This document shows, piece after piece, positions 24,802 through 35,079 of a DNA stretch of 64,000 nt. Below the pieces are notes generated by a model. It had not been told where the DNA came from. It did no database searches and saw only the letters and a program-made list of their open reading frames with translations. This DNA is from Maribacter ulvicola (GTDB lineage Bacteria; Bacteroidota; Bacteroidia; Flavobacteriales; Flavobacteriaceae). The stretch spans positions 124,001-188,000 of the forward strand of contig NZ_FTMA01000004.1 in the NCBI RefSeq assembly GCF_900155985.1, read 5' to 3'. The translations under genes were made by a program, and so were the position numbers. Each line of letters opens with the position of its first letter. The first letter of the stretch is position 1.

Positions 24802-27800
24802 TTAAAAATTAAGATTCAAACCTAATGTAAAGCTCCTAACAATTGGACTAGCACCAACTTGTGCACCGTATGTTGTTGGACCTAAATAATCACCACCTGT
24901 AGTCTTTACGCCTTCAGGATTATACGACGTATAGTTATCAGCCCATAAGTACAATAGATTAGTAGCGGCACCGTAAATTCTAACAGAATTTAAACCCATT
25001 TTTTCAGTCACATCTGAATTAATTGTATAGCCCAAAGTTAAATTTCTAAGTGCTACATACGAAGCATCCTGAATCATAGCATCTGTTTGATTTCTATTTC
25101 GCTCGTAGTACTCTCCATTATGATCAGCGATCCCATCACCGTTAGGATCTAAGCTATCGTAATCTAATCTACCTCCCCATTGAGAGCCATAATAAAGAGG
25201 ATCTATATTATATACTTCAGCTCCATGAGAACCTTGAAGTTGAAATGACATATCAAAATCTTTATATCTAAAGTTATGAGACATACCCCAATAAAAATCC
25301 GGAGTGTTTTGTCCTATTTTCACTAAATCACCACCGTCTTCAACAGTTTTAGTTCTATCAATTACACCGTCATTATTCTGATCAACAACATAAGACTCAC
25401 CAGTTTGGCTGTTAGGATGTCTAGATCCATCTGCAAGATATTCCATTTCAACATCTCCGATAGTTTCTAACCCCCACATTTCACCAATTCCACCACCTAC
25501 ATAGTTTCTAAAGACAGCACCTCTACCACTTTGCCCAAAGATTACCTGAGGTAATTCAGTTAAACCACCTAAATCAGTAATTTCAGTTTCAACAGTAGAT
25601 AAATTTCCATTAAAACTCCATGAGAAATCATCATTACTAATTGCATTAACGTTTAAGACAAATTCCATACCTGAACTTCTTACATCACCAGAGTTAAGTA
25701 CTATTGAAGTAGTACCCAAAACTTCAGAAACACTTTGGTTAATTAAGATATCTTCAATATCAGAAGTATAGTAGTCTATACCTAATCTCACTCGGTTATT
25801 AAAAAAACCTAAATCAACACCATAGTTTGTTTCAGTGTTTGTCTGCCAAGTTAAATTTTCATTCGCTACGTTATTAGGAATTAAATACCCCGTTCCATAT
25901 AATGTTGCTTGAGGCTCTAAAAGGCTTAAAGCATCGTATGATCCTAAAAAGGAAGTTGTTCCTAATGAACCGGTACTAAATCTTAGTTTTAACTGACTCA
26001 AAATTTCATTATCCTCTAAAAAAGATTCATTATGAACATTCCAACCTAAAGATAATGCAGGAAACGTAGCATACTTTTTGTTCGCACCAAAACGTGAATC
26101 ACCATCTCTTCTTACAGAAACTGAAGCTAAGAAACGATCATCATATGCATAATTAATCCTTCCAAAAACACTTTCTCTCACTCTATTTTCATCACGTTCA
26201 GTTACCGTTATATCTGCAGGGTCAAACAAGTTGAAATTAAGAATAGCAGTATCTGGCACATTAGCGCCCGATAAGGCTGTTCCTTTGAAATTGGTAGATT
26301 GAAATTCCACACCTGCTACTGCAGAAATGTCATGCTTACCCAATACCTTTGCATAATTTAAAGTAGTTTCACTTAAAACAGAAGTTACTTTTAAATCAGT
26401 TTGATTCATAAATGTTTGAGAATCTCTTGCTCTTGAATCAAATCCTAATAATCTATGATTATAAATTTGAGTGTCTGTCATATCTCCACCTAAAACAGTT
26501 TTAATATTTAAACCGTCAAGGATACTATATTGAAGATAACCAGATACGTTACCGAAAAATGTTTTTTCCCAACTATCTGTATTATCCAGCTTTGCTGCAG
26601 GACCAGCATCACCAGAACCTCCAATACCATTATTCGCTCTACCATAATGCCAGTCTTGCGCTGCCATTCCTGGCTCTAAAGAATATATACTATTAGCCTC
26701 ATATCCTGAACCTCTATAACCATTATCGAAAGCAGCCAAACCTAAAGCCTGCGCTTGTTGATCTAAATCCTGTACAAAAGCAATAGACTCTGAAGTATGG
26801 TATATAGGATGAACACCATAAGATCTTAAAAGGTCTCTCATATCATGACCCAAAATATCTCTTTTAGAAGTAAACCCATTAAAATTTACTCCTGTTTTAA
26901 ACTTGTCACCTAACTTGGCATCAACATTCAAACGAGCATTCAATCTTTCAAAACCTTGTGTAATAACAACACCTTCCGCATTTTGATACCCAATAGAAGC
27001 AAAATAATTTACATCATCAGTTCCTCCGCTCATATTGAAATCATGACTGGTTGTAGTACCATTTTGAAAAAGCCAGTCTTCTGGACTTATAGCTCCAGGA
27101 GAATCTTCATAAGCACTTAATCTATATTCTAAAAAAGCAGGATCCTGAGTAGCAACAGTACTACCCCAATTACCAGCAGCAATCTCTGCTCTTGCATGAG
27201 CAGCCCATTCTGGACCAGATTGAAGGATATTGTCTCTATACTTACTTGAAGTACTCGTATAAGCATTATAACTAAAACTAGCCTTACCTGATTTCCCTTT
27301 TTTAGTAGTAATCAAAATAACACCATTTGCCCCTCTAGAACCATAAATTGCAGCAGAAGCAGCATCTTTTAATACCTCTAAACTCTCAATATCATTTGGG
27401 TTAACTGATGCTATACCTCCAGAAATAGGATAACCATCAACAACAATTAATGGATTTGATGCACCTGAAATAGATGATGCAGCCCTAATTTGAATCTTTG
27501 GATCCGCACCTGGCGCACCGTCTTGATTCTGAATTAAAACACCTGGCAACTTTCCTGCTAAAGCATCATCAACACGAGTGGCTTGCACGGCAGCAACGTC
27601 ATCGCCACCAATTTTTGCAACAGCACCTGTTAAGTGTGATTTTTTCCGAGTACCATATCCTACTACTACAACCTCTTCAAGTTGGCTGGCATCTTCGGCA
27701 AGAACAACATTTAAGGTTTGTTGACCTGTGATATTAATTGCTTTAGTAGCATATCCTATTGAAGAAAACTCTAAAACATCTCCGTTAGAAACTGTGATGG

Positions 27801-27984
27801 AGAAATTACCGTCAAAATCTGTTGAAGTACCAGTGGTAGTATTTTGTATTACAACATTGGCACCCGGTACAGGCATACTTGTTTCATCTGTTACTGTACC
27901 GGTTAAGGTATACCCGTCTTGTGCGAATAGAGATATGTTGAGAAACAACATCATCACTAATCCTAATTTTGTTTTGAAATTCAT
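24802..27984 (-). CDS. SusC/RagA TonB-dependent outer-membrane transporter (alginate oligomers)
   Basis: A 1060-residue SusC-type receptor: signal peptide (1-21), carboxypeptidase-like beta-sandwich (about 24-100, GTVTDETSMPVPGANVVIQN), TonB box region, plug domain (LEEVVVVGYGTRKKSHLTGAV, then LIVVDGYPISGGIASVNPNDIESLEVLKDAASAAIYGSRGANGVILITTKKG in outline) and a 22-strand barrel to the C-terminal aromatic end LGLNLNF. It lies 10 bases ahead of susD. With the lyases around it, it should import alginate oligomers. The leader is about 260 bases and begins at a GntR-type operator. The gene itself is intact although its SusD partner is broken. Confidence 0.95.
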   Translation of the reverse strand: MNFKTKLGLVMMLFLNISLFAQDGYTLTGTVTDETSMPVPGANVVIQNTTTGTSTDFDGNFSITVSNGDVLEFSSIGYATKAINITGQQTLNVVLAEDASQLEEVVVVGYGTRKKSHLTGAVAKIGGDDVAAVQATRVDDALAGKLPGVLIQNQDGAPGADPKIQIRAASSISGASNPLIVVDGYPISGGIASVNPNDIESLEVLKDAASAAIYGSRGANGVILITTKKGKSGKASFSYNAYTSTSSKYRDNILQSGPEWAAHARAEIAAGNWGSTVATQDPAFLEYRLSAYEDSPGAISPEDWLFQNGTTTSHDFNMSGGTDDVNYFASIGYQNAEGVVITQGFERLNARLNVDAKLGDKFKTGVNFNGFTSKRDILGHDMRDLLRSYGVHPIYHTSESIAFVQDLDQQAQALGLAAFDNGYRGSGYEANSIYSLEPGMAAQDWHYGRANNGIGGSGDAGPAAKLDNTDSWEKTFFGNVSGYLQYSILDGLNIKTVLGGDMTDTQIYNHRLLGFDSRARDSQTFMNQTDLKVTSVLSETTLNYAKVLGKHDISAVAGVEFQSTNFKGTALSGANVPDTAILNFNLFDPADITVTERDENRVRESVFGRINYAYDDRFLASVSVRRDGDSRFGANKKYATFPALSLGWNVHNESFLEDNEILSQLKLRFSTGSLGTTSFLGSYDALSLLEPQATLYGTGYLIPNNVANENLTWQTNTETNYGVDLGFFNNRVRLGIDYYTSDIEDILINQSVSEVLGTTSIVLNSGDVRSSGMEFVLNVNAISNDDFSWSFNGNLSTVETEITDLGGLTELPQVIFGQSGRGAVFRNYVGGGIGEMWGLETIGDVEMEYLADGSRHPNSQTGESYVVDQNNDGVIDRTKTVEDGGDLVKIGQNTPDFYWGMSHNFRYKDFDMSFQLQGSHGAEVYNIDPLYYGSQWGGRLDYDSLDPNGDGIADHNGEYYERNRNQTDAMIQDASYVALRNLTLGYTINSDVTEKMGLNSVRIYGAATNLLYLWADNYTSYNPEGVKTTGGDYLGPTTYGAQVGASPIVRSFTLGLNLNF

Positions 27985-28218
27985 TTGTAGTCTTGTTATG
28001 TTAATTAAGTCTGATTAAAGTATTCTAAAATGAAAATTGAGTGTTGTTTCATTTTTAGTATGTTACACTTTGTAAGTCTTTTAATTTAGACGTAGGTGTA
28101 AACCGTTTAGAAATCCTCTTACTTATTCATAAGAAATTTTAATGCAAGTGTAAAATTGTTTTTTGTCATGGAGTTAGAATTAAAATTAAGTTCGTAAAAT
28201 TTTAAGTAAGCTGTTATT

Positions 28219-28261
28219 TTGGTTATCCAAACTGGTTATCCAATTTGGTTTACCAAATATA
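28219..28261 (-). promoter_or_regulatory. susC promoter with GntR-type operator
   Basis: The reverse-strand -7 box TATATTTG (28261-28254) overlaps the edge of an operator region built from repeated half-sites: GGTTATCCAA, ACTGGTTATCC and AATTTGGTTTACC. A clear TTG at -33 is missing; only a T-run is present at the expected place. The predicted 5' leader to the susC ATG is about 260 bases. Confidence 0.65.
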
Positions 28262-28607
28262 TGTTATTTATTCGTTAAAAAAAGAGAAAACTATATTTTA
28301 ACAACTTAGCCATGCGGTGAAATTTTAAATTCCTCTTTTAAGCCCTGTAAATATTGAGAATATGATATTCTGTGAATAAATATTTTTTTTTTAAAGTGAT
28401 GAATATTTTTAGCTGTTTAGAGTACATTTCTGTTTAAAATTCATCAATAAATCGCAAGATTTGAATGGTTTTCGGCTCTAAATTTTTAAAAAATCGTTTG
28501 GTTTTAGGATAGAATAAATGAATTCAACATTTTGATTTTCATTGGTTTCTCAAGTTTTCAACCTATTTAAACTACATTGTTATAAATACGGATTTTGAGC
28601 ATTACGC
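28262..28607. other. AT-rich gap without a gene
   Basis: Between the susC promoter and the decayed ManA-like gene I see no open frame with a recognisable product on either strand, and no clear hairpin or repeat. It may hold upstream promoter sequence of susC and decayed gene remains. Confidence 0.5.
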
Positions 28608-29404
28608 ATGAATATCTTTAAGACAATTTTCTAACAGAGTTTGGAGAACTTATGAAGGAGGAGCGCTAATAGATAAAAGGAAAAAAGATACTCCAGAAGT
28701 AGATGGTAGCATGCCAGAAGAATGGATTATGTCTACGGTAACAGACAGAGGAAACGGAAGACCGGAGAATGAAGGACTTTCTCTTGTGGAGATTCCCTTA
28801 GGGATTCATTCCTTAAAGGAACTAGTGGCTTCTAACAAAGAATTATATGCTTGGTAAGGCATTAGCGGATAAATTTGGGACTACCGGAGTGCTAATTAGA
28901 ATGCTTGATTTTAAAGAACGACTAAGCATACAAGTATATCCAGAAAGAGAATATGCCAAAACCAAGTTGAATTCCGCTTTTAGTAAGATGGAGTCTTGGT
29001 ATGTTTTAAATAAGTGTAAAATAAATGGCGAGAAAAGTGTTATTTATACGGGCTTTAAAGAAGGCATTACAAAAGCATAATGGGAAACTCTTTTTGTAAA
29101 TCAAGATACTGCGGGTATACTTAATAGTCTTCACAAGATAGAAATGAACCCCGGTAATGCTTACATGATTTATGGTGGTATGCCACACGCCATTCGTATT
29201 GGTTGTTTTTTAATGGAAGTTCAAGAGCCAACAGGTTACACCATGTGGGTTGAGAAAGTTACTCCCGCAAGATTAACAATTTCAGATGAATTGATATATC
29301 TGGGGGTAGGGGAACAAAATATACTAGATTGTTTTCATTATGAGGGCTGTTCGTATGAAAAGGCAATAAAAATATCGGAAGGTTTCGCTCAATTACCATT
29401 GATG
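28608..29404 (+). pseudogene. decayed class I mannose-6-phosphate isomerase-like gene
   Basis: Three frames together give a class I phosphomannose isomerase-like protein. It opens MNIFKT at 28608, then shifts frame near 28625 into FSNRVWRTYEGGALIDKR and MPEEWIMSTVTDRGNGR. It meets a TAA at 28855-28857 and shifts again into LGKALADKFGTTGVLIRMLDFKERLSIQVYP (in outline). An in-frame TAA at 29078-29080 interrupts it before WETLFVNQDTAG, NPGNAYMIYGGMPHAI and EVQEPTGYTMWVEK. Coding similarity ends near 29400, where the sequence becomes the antisense of an Nramp fragment. Family: cupin-type isomerase with metal ligands in QVHP (here QVYP, His lost) and GGMPHAI. It is not functional. Confidence 0.75.
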
Positions 29405-29760
29405 AAATGGCATCTTTATTTTCCTTCTTTACATCTTTTAGTCCCCAATGTTGCTCTTGCACTAAATTACTTCGAGAAGCTATAAAAACACCTGTCATTG
29501 TAGTACCAACTATTCCTGCAATTACTAATCCGTTATTATCATCTTTGGGCAGTTCAGGAAAAAATTCGGTAATAGAAGTACCTGTTTCCTTAAAACCACC
29601 ATAAAGCCCAAGAAAGGTTAAGACCATACTTAGCACCAGATACAACCATAGAGGTAACACTACCAGTACCTACAACATAACCGATAATAAAAAATGCTGG
29701 GCCAAAATCTTTAAGACGTTTTTTAAATTTTCCTAAAAAGGATATATTTTCTGTTGTCAT
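29405..29760 (-). pseudogene. Nramp-like metal transporter remnant
   Basis: From the ATG at 29760 the reverse strand reads MTTENISFLGKFKKRLKDFG, then PAFFIIGYVVGTGSVTSMVVSGAKYGLNL, an Nramp helix-1 region, and stops near 29590. A second frame then gives ETGTSITEFFPELP and GLVIAGIVGTTMTGVFIASR, followed by SNLVQEQHWGLKDVKKENKDA, a segment resembling an internal Nramp loop and helix. The long stretch between these parts in a normal 400-residue transporter is missing, so there has been an internal deletion and the gene is dead. Its 3' end is fused tail-to-tail to the ManA-like remnant. Confidence 0.6.
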
Positions 29761-29849
29761 AAGTAGTGATCCAGCATTTGAAAGGTATAAAATAGTAGTT
29801 CAAGAACTCTATTTTTAACTGTGGGTTTCAGCTAAAAGCAGAGGTGACT

Positions 29850-30224
29850 TTATTCTTTATCTCCAAAATAAGATGGGCCTACGCCACTTAAGAAATCTTC
29901 TCTTACAGGGCTAAAAGTGTCAATTAATTCACCTTCTTCCAGGCAAACTGCACTATGTAAAAGGTTTGGTTCAATGTAAACTCCGTCCCCGGCTTCTACA
30001 ATTTGCTTTTCACCGTCAATTACAAATTCGAATTTTCCAGAGACACAATAGGTAGCCTGTGTATGAAAATGTTGATGAGGTGCACCTAAAGCTCCTTTAT
30101 CGAATTTTACTCTTACCATCATAATTTGGTTGTCATAACCTAAGAATTTTCTTGAAACTCCTCCGCCAAGTACTTCCCACTCCATGTCTTTTGTAATGAC
30201 GTACTTTTCGCTAAATCTCTTCAT
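29850..30224 (-). CDS. kdgF: KdgF-like cupin, unsaturated monouronate linearisation
   Basis: A 124-residue single cupin. The metal-binding set is visible: HQHFHTQ near residues 51-57 (two His and Gln) and a later His in NLLHSAV near residue 91, with a Gly-rich turn GEKQIVEAGDGVYI. KdgF proteins bind a metal through such residues and speed the conversion of 4,5-unsaturated monouronates into DEH. It follows the PL17 gene, whose product is that monouronate, by 18 bases. No signal peptide is seen, so it acts in the cytoplasm. The C-terminal FSPVREDFLSG is typical of the family. Confidence 0.9.
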   Translation of the reverse strand: MKRFSEKYVITKDMEWEVLGGGVSRKFLGYDNQIMMVRVKFDKGALGAPHQHFHTQATYCVSGKFEFVIDGEKQIVEAGDGVYIEPNLLHSAVCLEEGELIDTFSPVREDFLSGVGPSYFGDKE

Positions 30225-30242
30225 AATATTTATTTTTTGTTT

Positions 30243-32471
30243 CTATTTAAAATAATAAGAACCAGACCATTCGTAATTCTTATCGTTTATTTTTACCGTA
30301 TGTGTTGCTTCTTTTGAAGCATTTGTATTTGCTATTATAAACAATTTGTTGGTTCCTTTAACTGTAGTTATTGAAATGGCGGTATAATCAGTATTATCTA
30401 ATATAATTTTTATGGCAGAGATAGAACTATTGGAGTTTATTGCAGATTCAGAAACCGGACTGTAACTACCGTGTGCTTCTACAGTTGAGACAAAAAGTGT
30501 ATTCTCAGTATTTTTTCTGCGGATAATAAAACCAGCTTCTCTTCTTAAATTAAAGTCAGGGTCATTTGCACCTATACGCACAAACTTTAATTCGTCATCT
30601 TGTGAAGTCGCAGAGGTTAAAGTATAAAATTTGCCATTAGCTAACCAGCTTAATTTAGTGTTTTCAACTGTGGGGTTACCAGTAGCTTCTGACCATAAAT
30701 GTTGATATCCATTATCTTTTCCTAAGGGTTCTAGTATTTTGGGAACCTCATATTCGAAGTTGGTATGTAACACTTGCCCCATAAAGTAAAAAGGCAGATC
30801 ATATTGATTGGTACTATCAGATTTAACTTGTAAAATATCTAGCATAATTGGCTTTTCAAATTCTTCATCTTTTATGATGGCCATTGTTCTATGCATTTCC
30901 GTTCCGGGATATGCATTTGTTTCTATTGCACTAACAATTTGTATATCGGCATTAGAACCATCAAAAAGATACAGGTCTGGATGGTACTTGCTACCAATGT
31001 CAAATTTGCCTTGATAATGAGATTTTTCATTTTGTACCAAGGTATTATGGGCAATGGTTTGCTTGGCCCAAGTTTTATTTTCCTTTAAATAATTTCCCCC
31101 TCCTTTTTGTTCAATATTAACAAACCGGGCTAAACCGTAATCTTGTAATACCTCATCTCCATTTTCGTAGTAGGAGTATGATAACTTATCATAGTGACCA
31201 TGGCTTGAGCCTTGGGCCGCGTATTTAAAAACAAGTTCTAAATCATTACTTCGTAAAATACCCACACCACCTTGTTTTCCGTTAGGACCGTCAGATAAAT
31301 TGATTGATTTTTTATTGAATGGTTTTGCTTCTCCATTTTTTACACCAAGCGCTACAGCCAAACCAGAATCGTCTAATAGGACCTTATTTTGTTTTTCTGC
31401 AATACTTAACAATCCGGGATCCTGACCTCCAAAATAATACGAAATATCTACGGCAGTTACTAAGGCATCATTGTAATAAGACATTCCTTTTTGACCATCG
31501 TTAAGAGGAAAGAAATCTCCATCTGCATCAGATAAATTTAAAAGTGCGTTGATAGATTTTAAAAGAACACCGTCTTTGTATTCAAAGATTTTCAATTCTG
31601 GTTTTACATTATGCAATCCTTCTGCGAAAATCAAAAAAGGATACATGGCATAGCGTTGGTAATATGGACCTTCATTATAATATCCATCTGGTGAAAAGGG
31701 CTCTTCTATATTCGCTAGAAATCCGGCTTTACCTTCTTTATTTATGAATCCGCCATCATCATCTTTTGCGGTTTTGTCCATTTCTAAATTTGGAATACCA
31801 TATAGAGCACGATCAATCAACTCCTTATCGTTCATAACCAAACCGATCATACCAACAGCTGCATTACCCCACGTACTGTGGTTATGCACTCTTTGGTAGA
31901 ACTGCGGGCTATCAACTGAAATGTGATCCGCAAAAGGTCTGAACAGATTTTTCTCTAACTTTTTTCTTTCGTCGGCACTTAAGTAATTATAGATACAATC
32001 ATACGCTTGGCTAACGTAAACCAACCAATTAGAATCGTTTAAACATTGCCAAAATAATTTGCCTCTAGCATAAGACCTTGTTTTGGGGTGCAAGGGTAAT
32101 GTTTTATACATGCCTTCATACTGCAAAAGCATATCTTTTACGTACTTCGCATATTTTTCATCTTGCAATATTTGATATAAGGCTCCCGCTTGTTGCATTA
32201 CGATCATGTTACGTTTGTGACGTACATGGGTATATCCACCAGAATAATCTTTAGGGATTGGTGTAGCTATGCCCAAAGCCATTTCGGCATCTATTTCTTC
32301 CTTTAGCTTTTGAAGCGATGCATCAAATAAGGGAACGTTGCCAAGTTCTGCTCTAATTTTTGCAACACCGTCTTTTGTGAGGATTAGACTTGGGTGCTCT
32401 TGTGCAGCTGTACTGAGTGTTACCAAAATAACACAAATAAATAGCTGTATTGTTGTTGAATTTTTAATCAT
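30243..32471 (-). CDS. PL17 oligoalginate lyase
   Basis: A 742-residue heparinase II/III-type lyase with a signal peptide (1-23), an (alpha/alpha) toroid (about 30-390) and a C-terminal beta-sandwich (400-742). Family blocks are NHSTWGNAAVGMIGL with Asn197-His198, YYNEGPYYQRYAMYPF near 264-279 with the catalytic Tyr, and SSHGHYDKLSYSYYENGDEV near 410. The product of PL17 enzymes is the unsaturated monouronate, released from oligomer ends. It is the middle gene of PL6-PL17-kdgF, 5 bases after PL6. A periplasmic place of action is inferred from the signal peptide without a lipobox. Confidence 0.93.
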   Translation of the reverse strand: MIKNSTTIQLFICVILVTLSTAAQEHPSLILTKDGVAKIRAELGNVPLFDASLQKLKEEIDAEMALGIATPIPKDYSGGYTHVRHKRNMIVMQQAGALYQILQDEKYAKYVKDMLLQYEGMYKTLPLHPKTRSYARGKLFWQCLNDSNWLVYVSQAYDCIYNYLSADERKKLEKNLFRPFADHISVDSPQFYQRVHNHSTWGNAAVGMIGLVMNDKELIDRALYGIPNLEMDKTAKDDDGGFINKEGKAGFLANIEEPFSPDGYYNEGPYYQRYAMYPFLIFAEGLHNVKPELKIFEYKDGVLLKSINALLNLSDADGDFFPLNDGQKGMSYYNDALVTAVDISYYFGGQDPGLLSIAEKQNKVLLDDSGLAVALGVKNGEAKPFNKKSINLSDGPNGKQGGVGILRSNDLELVFKYAAQGSSHGHYDKLSYSYYENGDEVLQDYGLARFVNIEQKGGGNYLKENKTWAKQTIAHNTLVQNEKSHYQGKFDIGSKYHPDLYLFDGSNADIQIVSAIETNAYPGTEMHRTMAIIKDEEFEKPIMLDILQVKSDSTNQYDLPFYFMGQVLHTNFEYEVPKILEPLGKDNGYQHLWSEATGNPTVENTKLSWLANGKFYTLTSATSQDDELKFVRIGANDPDFNLRREAGFIIRRKNTENTLFVSTVEAHGSYSPVSESAINSNSSISAIKIILDNTDYTAISITTVKGTNKLFIIANTNASKEATHTVKINDKNYEWSGSYYFK

Positions 32472-32476
32472 TGTTG

Positions 32477-34813
32477 TTATTCGTTTTTTAGTAGCCCTAA
32501 ATCTGTACCATCAGTACCTTTTCCTTTTAATGGCGAGTCTGAGGGTAAGGTGTAGTGGCCGTTTTTAGAAAACGTAAGGTCAAGCTCCCACTGGTTTTCT
32601 ACTTGAAATTTCTGATCGCCGGTGACCCTTAGTTTTTCTGAATTGCTCAAAGCATTATTGAGAACTTTGACAATTGGTTCACCGACTACCAGATGCATGC
32701 TAATGGTCTTGCTATCTTTAAAAATATTGTTTTTAATATCCGTTTCTTGAACGCCATATAAGGAAATGGAAGCTTTATATTTATTTTTAGAGCCATAACC
32801 AACATGATCAAATACATTGTGCTCCATTTCTAAAAACGGTCCAAAGGTACTTTCGTCCTTACCACCTCTGTACAATCTTAATGCTGCACCTTGTAAGTCG
32901 TTAATGGCATTGTTCTTCATAATAAAATACTCTACGTTGTAAGCACCTATGTCATCGGTTTCTTTATCTAAGGCTGCAATGCTGCCAGAAATATTCTTAA
33001 AACTAGAGTTTTGTATGCTGATGGTATCGGCAAAGGTGCCTTTAGAAACGCGCAAAACATCAAAAGAGTGATTAACCACCATATCTTTAAACTCGCATCT
33101 ATCAATGAATAATTTATAATTATCTATCATAGATTTCTTACTTGTACTAATAACAGAATTACCTGCGTAATCTGGAGATTTGGTGCCGTCAAAAGTGATA
33201 TTTTCAAGAGAAAGGCTACCGCCATTCTCAATTTCAAAAGCCATCATTCTTTCAAATAAGATGGTCGCTTTTTCTTTGCCTATGGTTTTAAAAGTTAGGG
33301 GGTGGTTAATTTTCACCGCTTTGGTCAATAAGTATGTGCCACCATCTTCAAGAATGATGATATCACCTGCTTTCGTTTCTTTTACTTTATCATATAAAGT
33401 ATTGATACCTGCAGGTACATTAACAGTATTGCCAGAATTTAATGCAATAGTATGATCTGCTTTTGAGTACCATGATGCTCCCGTATTTTCTTTAGTAGCA
33501 ATTTTGGGACTGATAGCTATTTTGGATTTTATTTTGCTTGAAGTAGGAATGGGGAATCCATTTTTATCATTAACCAATTTAATTTTGGCATTTTTAAAAC
33601 CATCTTCAATACTAGTTGTTGAATTTTCACCAAGAATATTGTTCTTAAACGTTATGCCGCTAATGTCGTCGTCTATAGAGAAAACATCTTTCTTTATATC
33701 GTTGTAGATGATATTTTCTGAAAATTCTGAAGTTCTTGGTGCCTGACTTCTTTCGGCATCGCTACCTGCACCAAAAAGAATATTATCGCAGTTTACAAAA
33801 GTGTTATTATTTACTTTAGAATCGATTACGGGTACATACCTATTTGGTGGTGAATTTGGGACACCGTTCATCATCACAAAAGCACCTCTAAAACGATAGC
33901 CGGTTAAACCAACATGGTAGTTGTTAATTACTGTTTGTGTTTCATTGATAACACGAATACCGCCAGTACTTGGTTTATTATTACCAATAAAGACATTGCC
34001 GTCAACCAATGTTTCGTTACCATGGCGCATGGTCAATGTACCTGTACATTCAAAAAAAGTGTTGTATTTGAAAGTGTTGTTACAAGATTTGTTTGAGATG
34101 ATTTCATGTTCACCGTTAGTTCTGTCAAAATAATTAGATTCTACTAAGGTGTTCGATTTTTCTAATGCATGATGACTGGTGCCTATTCTTAAGGTTTCTC
34201 CTCCATTGTTCCCATAGGTTGGTCGAGGTCCAAAATAATTATGATCTATTTGATGGTTGTTTGCTCTACTATCTTCGGTATCCAAACCAACGATCATGGT
34301 AACACCCAGGTTCTTTTTGCCTGCAATATGGTTATGGTCAATTCGGTTATTTTTTCCGTAAATGGTAATCCAATAATCTTGTACTTGGCGCTCAGGGTTA
34401 TTAAAGTTATCAATTACACATTCGGTAAGACGAGAATTATTTGCCATTTGTTCCCTGCTTTTTCTGAAAGAAATAACAGCGTTGGTAGGGGTATGGCCAT
34501 TTTTGAAAACAAGACCTTTAACGATTAAATGATCACCTGCAATTCTAAGGTTAGATGCTCCGGATAAAATTACTTTTCCTTTTTCTTCCGCTATTAGTGT
34601 GATAGGTTTTTCTGCAGTACCATTCGCTTCAAGGAGTAGTTCAGCATCCATCCAAACACCATTGGCAAGAATGATGCTGTCACCAGGCTGTACTTTCTGA
34701 AGCACTTCAGTAAATTCTGCAACATTTTTTACAAAATGGGTTTGCTGCGGTTCAGTAAATGAATATGCTAGGCATGCAAAAACAGATAAGAATAGAAGAA
34801 GATATCGTCTCAT
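32477..34813 (-). CDS. PL6 alginate lyase, two-domain
   Basis: A right-handed beta-helix lyase of the chondroitinase-B/PL6 type, 778 residues from the ATG at 34813. An in-frame TTG at 34834 lies inside the operator and is rejected. The catalytic pair of the family is seen as Lys242 (IISNKS) and Arg263 (TMRHGNET). Residues 30-400 are the catalytic helix and about 440-770 a second beta-helix, as in large two-domain PL6 enzymes. An N-terminal signal peptide (MRRYLLLFLSVFACLAYS) exports it. Lys and Arg lie at the same residue numbers in the PL6 at 36152-38470. First gene of PL6-PL17-kdgF. Confidence 0.92.
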   Translation of the reverse strand: MRRYLLLFLSVFACLAYSFTEPQQTHFVKNVAEFTEVLQKVQPGDSIILANGVWMDAELLLEANGTAEKPITLIAEEKGKVILSGASNLRIAGDHLIVKGLVFKNGHTPTNAVISFRKSREQMANNSRLTECVIDNFNNPERQVQDYWITIYGKNNRIDHNHIAGKKNLGVTMIVGLDTEDSRANNHQIDHNYFGPRPTYGNNGGETLRIGTSHHALEKSNTLVESNYFDRTNGEHEIISNKSCNNTFKYNTFFECTGTLTMRHGNETLVDGNVFIGNNKPSTGGIRVINETQTVINNYHVGLTGYRFRGAFVMMNGVPNSPPNRYVPVIDSKVNNNTFVNCDNILFGAGSDAERSQAPRTSEFSENIIYNDIKKDVFSIDDDISGITFKNNILGENSTTSIEDGFKNAKIKLVNDKNGFPIPTSSKIKSKIAISPKIATKENTGASWYSKADHTIALNSGNTVNVPAGINTLYDKVKETKAGDIIILEDGGTYLLTKAVKINHPLTFKTIGKEKATILFERMMAFEIENGGSLSLENITFDGTKSPDYAGNSVISTSKKSMIDNYKLFIDRCEFKDMVVNHSFDVLRVSKGTFADTISIQNSSFKNISGSIAALDKETDDIGAYNVEYFIMKNNAINDLQGAALRLYRGGKDESTFGPFLEMEHNVFDHVGYGSKNKYKASISLYGVQETDIKNNIFKDSKTISMHLVVGEPIVKVLNNALSNSEKLRVTGDQKFQVENQWELDLTFSKNGHYTLPSDSPLKGKGTDGTDLGLLKNE

Positions 34814-34819
34814 AAAACA

Positions 34820-34875
34820 AAATTGGTTAACCAAATTGGTTGACCAAAAATAAGAATATTTGTAAGACTAACAAA
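34820..34875 (-). promoter_or_regulatory. PL6/PL17/kdgF promoter with GntR-type operator
   Basis: On the reverse strand: TTTG (34875-34872), a 19-base spacer, and TATTTTTG (34852-34845). The operator AATTGGTTAACCAAATTGGT and following bases (34820-34848) cover the -7 box and start site, leaving 7 bases to the ATG. The flanking sequence up to about 34885 is closely similar to that at 38567-38610, as if the promoter had been copied. Confidence 0.78.
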
Positions 34876-35079
34876 TATTTAACACCATATGGATGCTTAT
34901 TAATTACAAATCGATAACTGCTTGATTACGAAATCGCTAATTCAGTAAATTTTAAATAGGATAGAATTTACGTTCTGATTAGAGTTGAAACCCAGCCAAA
35001 AATGTTGATGTAAGTGGACTAAATATTACTCATTAGCTTATCTAGTTGAAGAATATATTTAGCTAATTTAAACCGGTTA

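Noticed and set aside
29259-29660. A 133-codon reverse frame as a real gene
   Set aside because: It joins an off-frame start to an Nramp internal fragment and the antisense of the ManA-like remnant; it is a by-product of decay.
34814-34834. An upstream TTG start for PL6
   Set aside because: It lies inside the operator; the ATG at 34813 gives a normal signal peptide.
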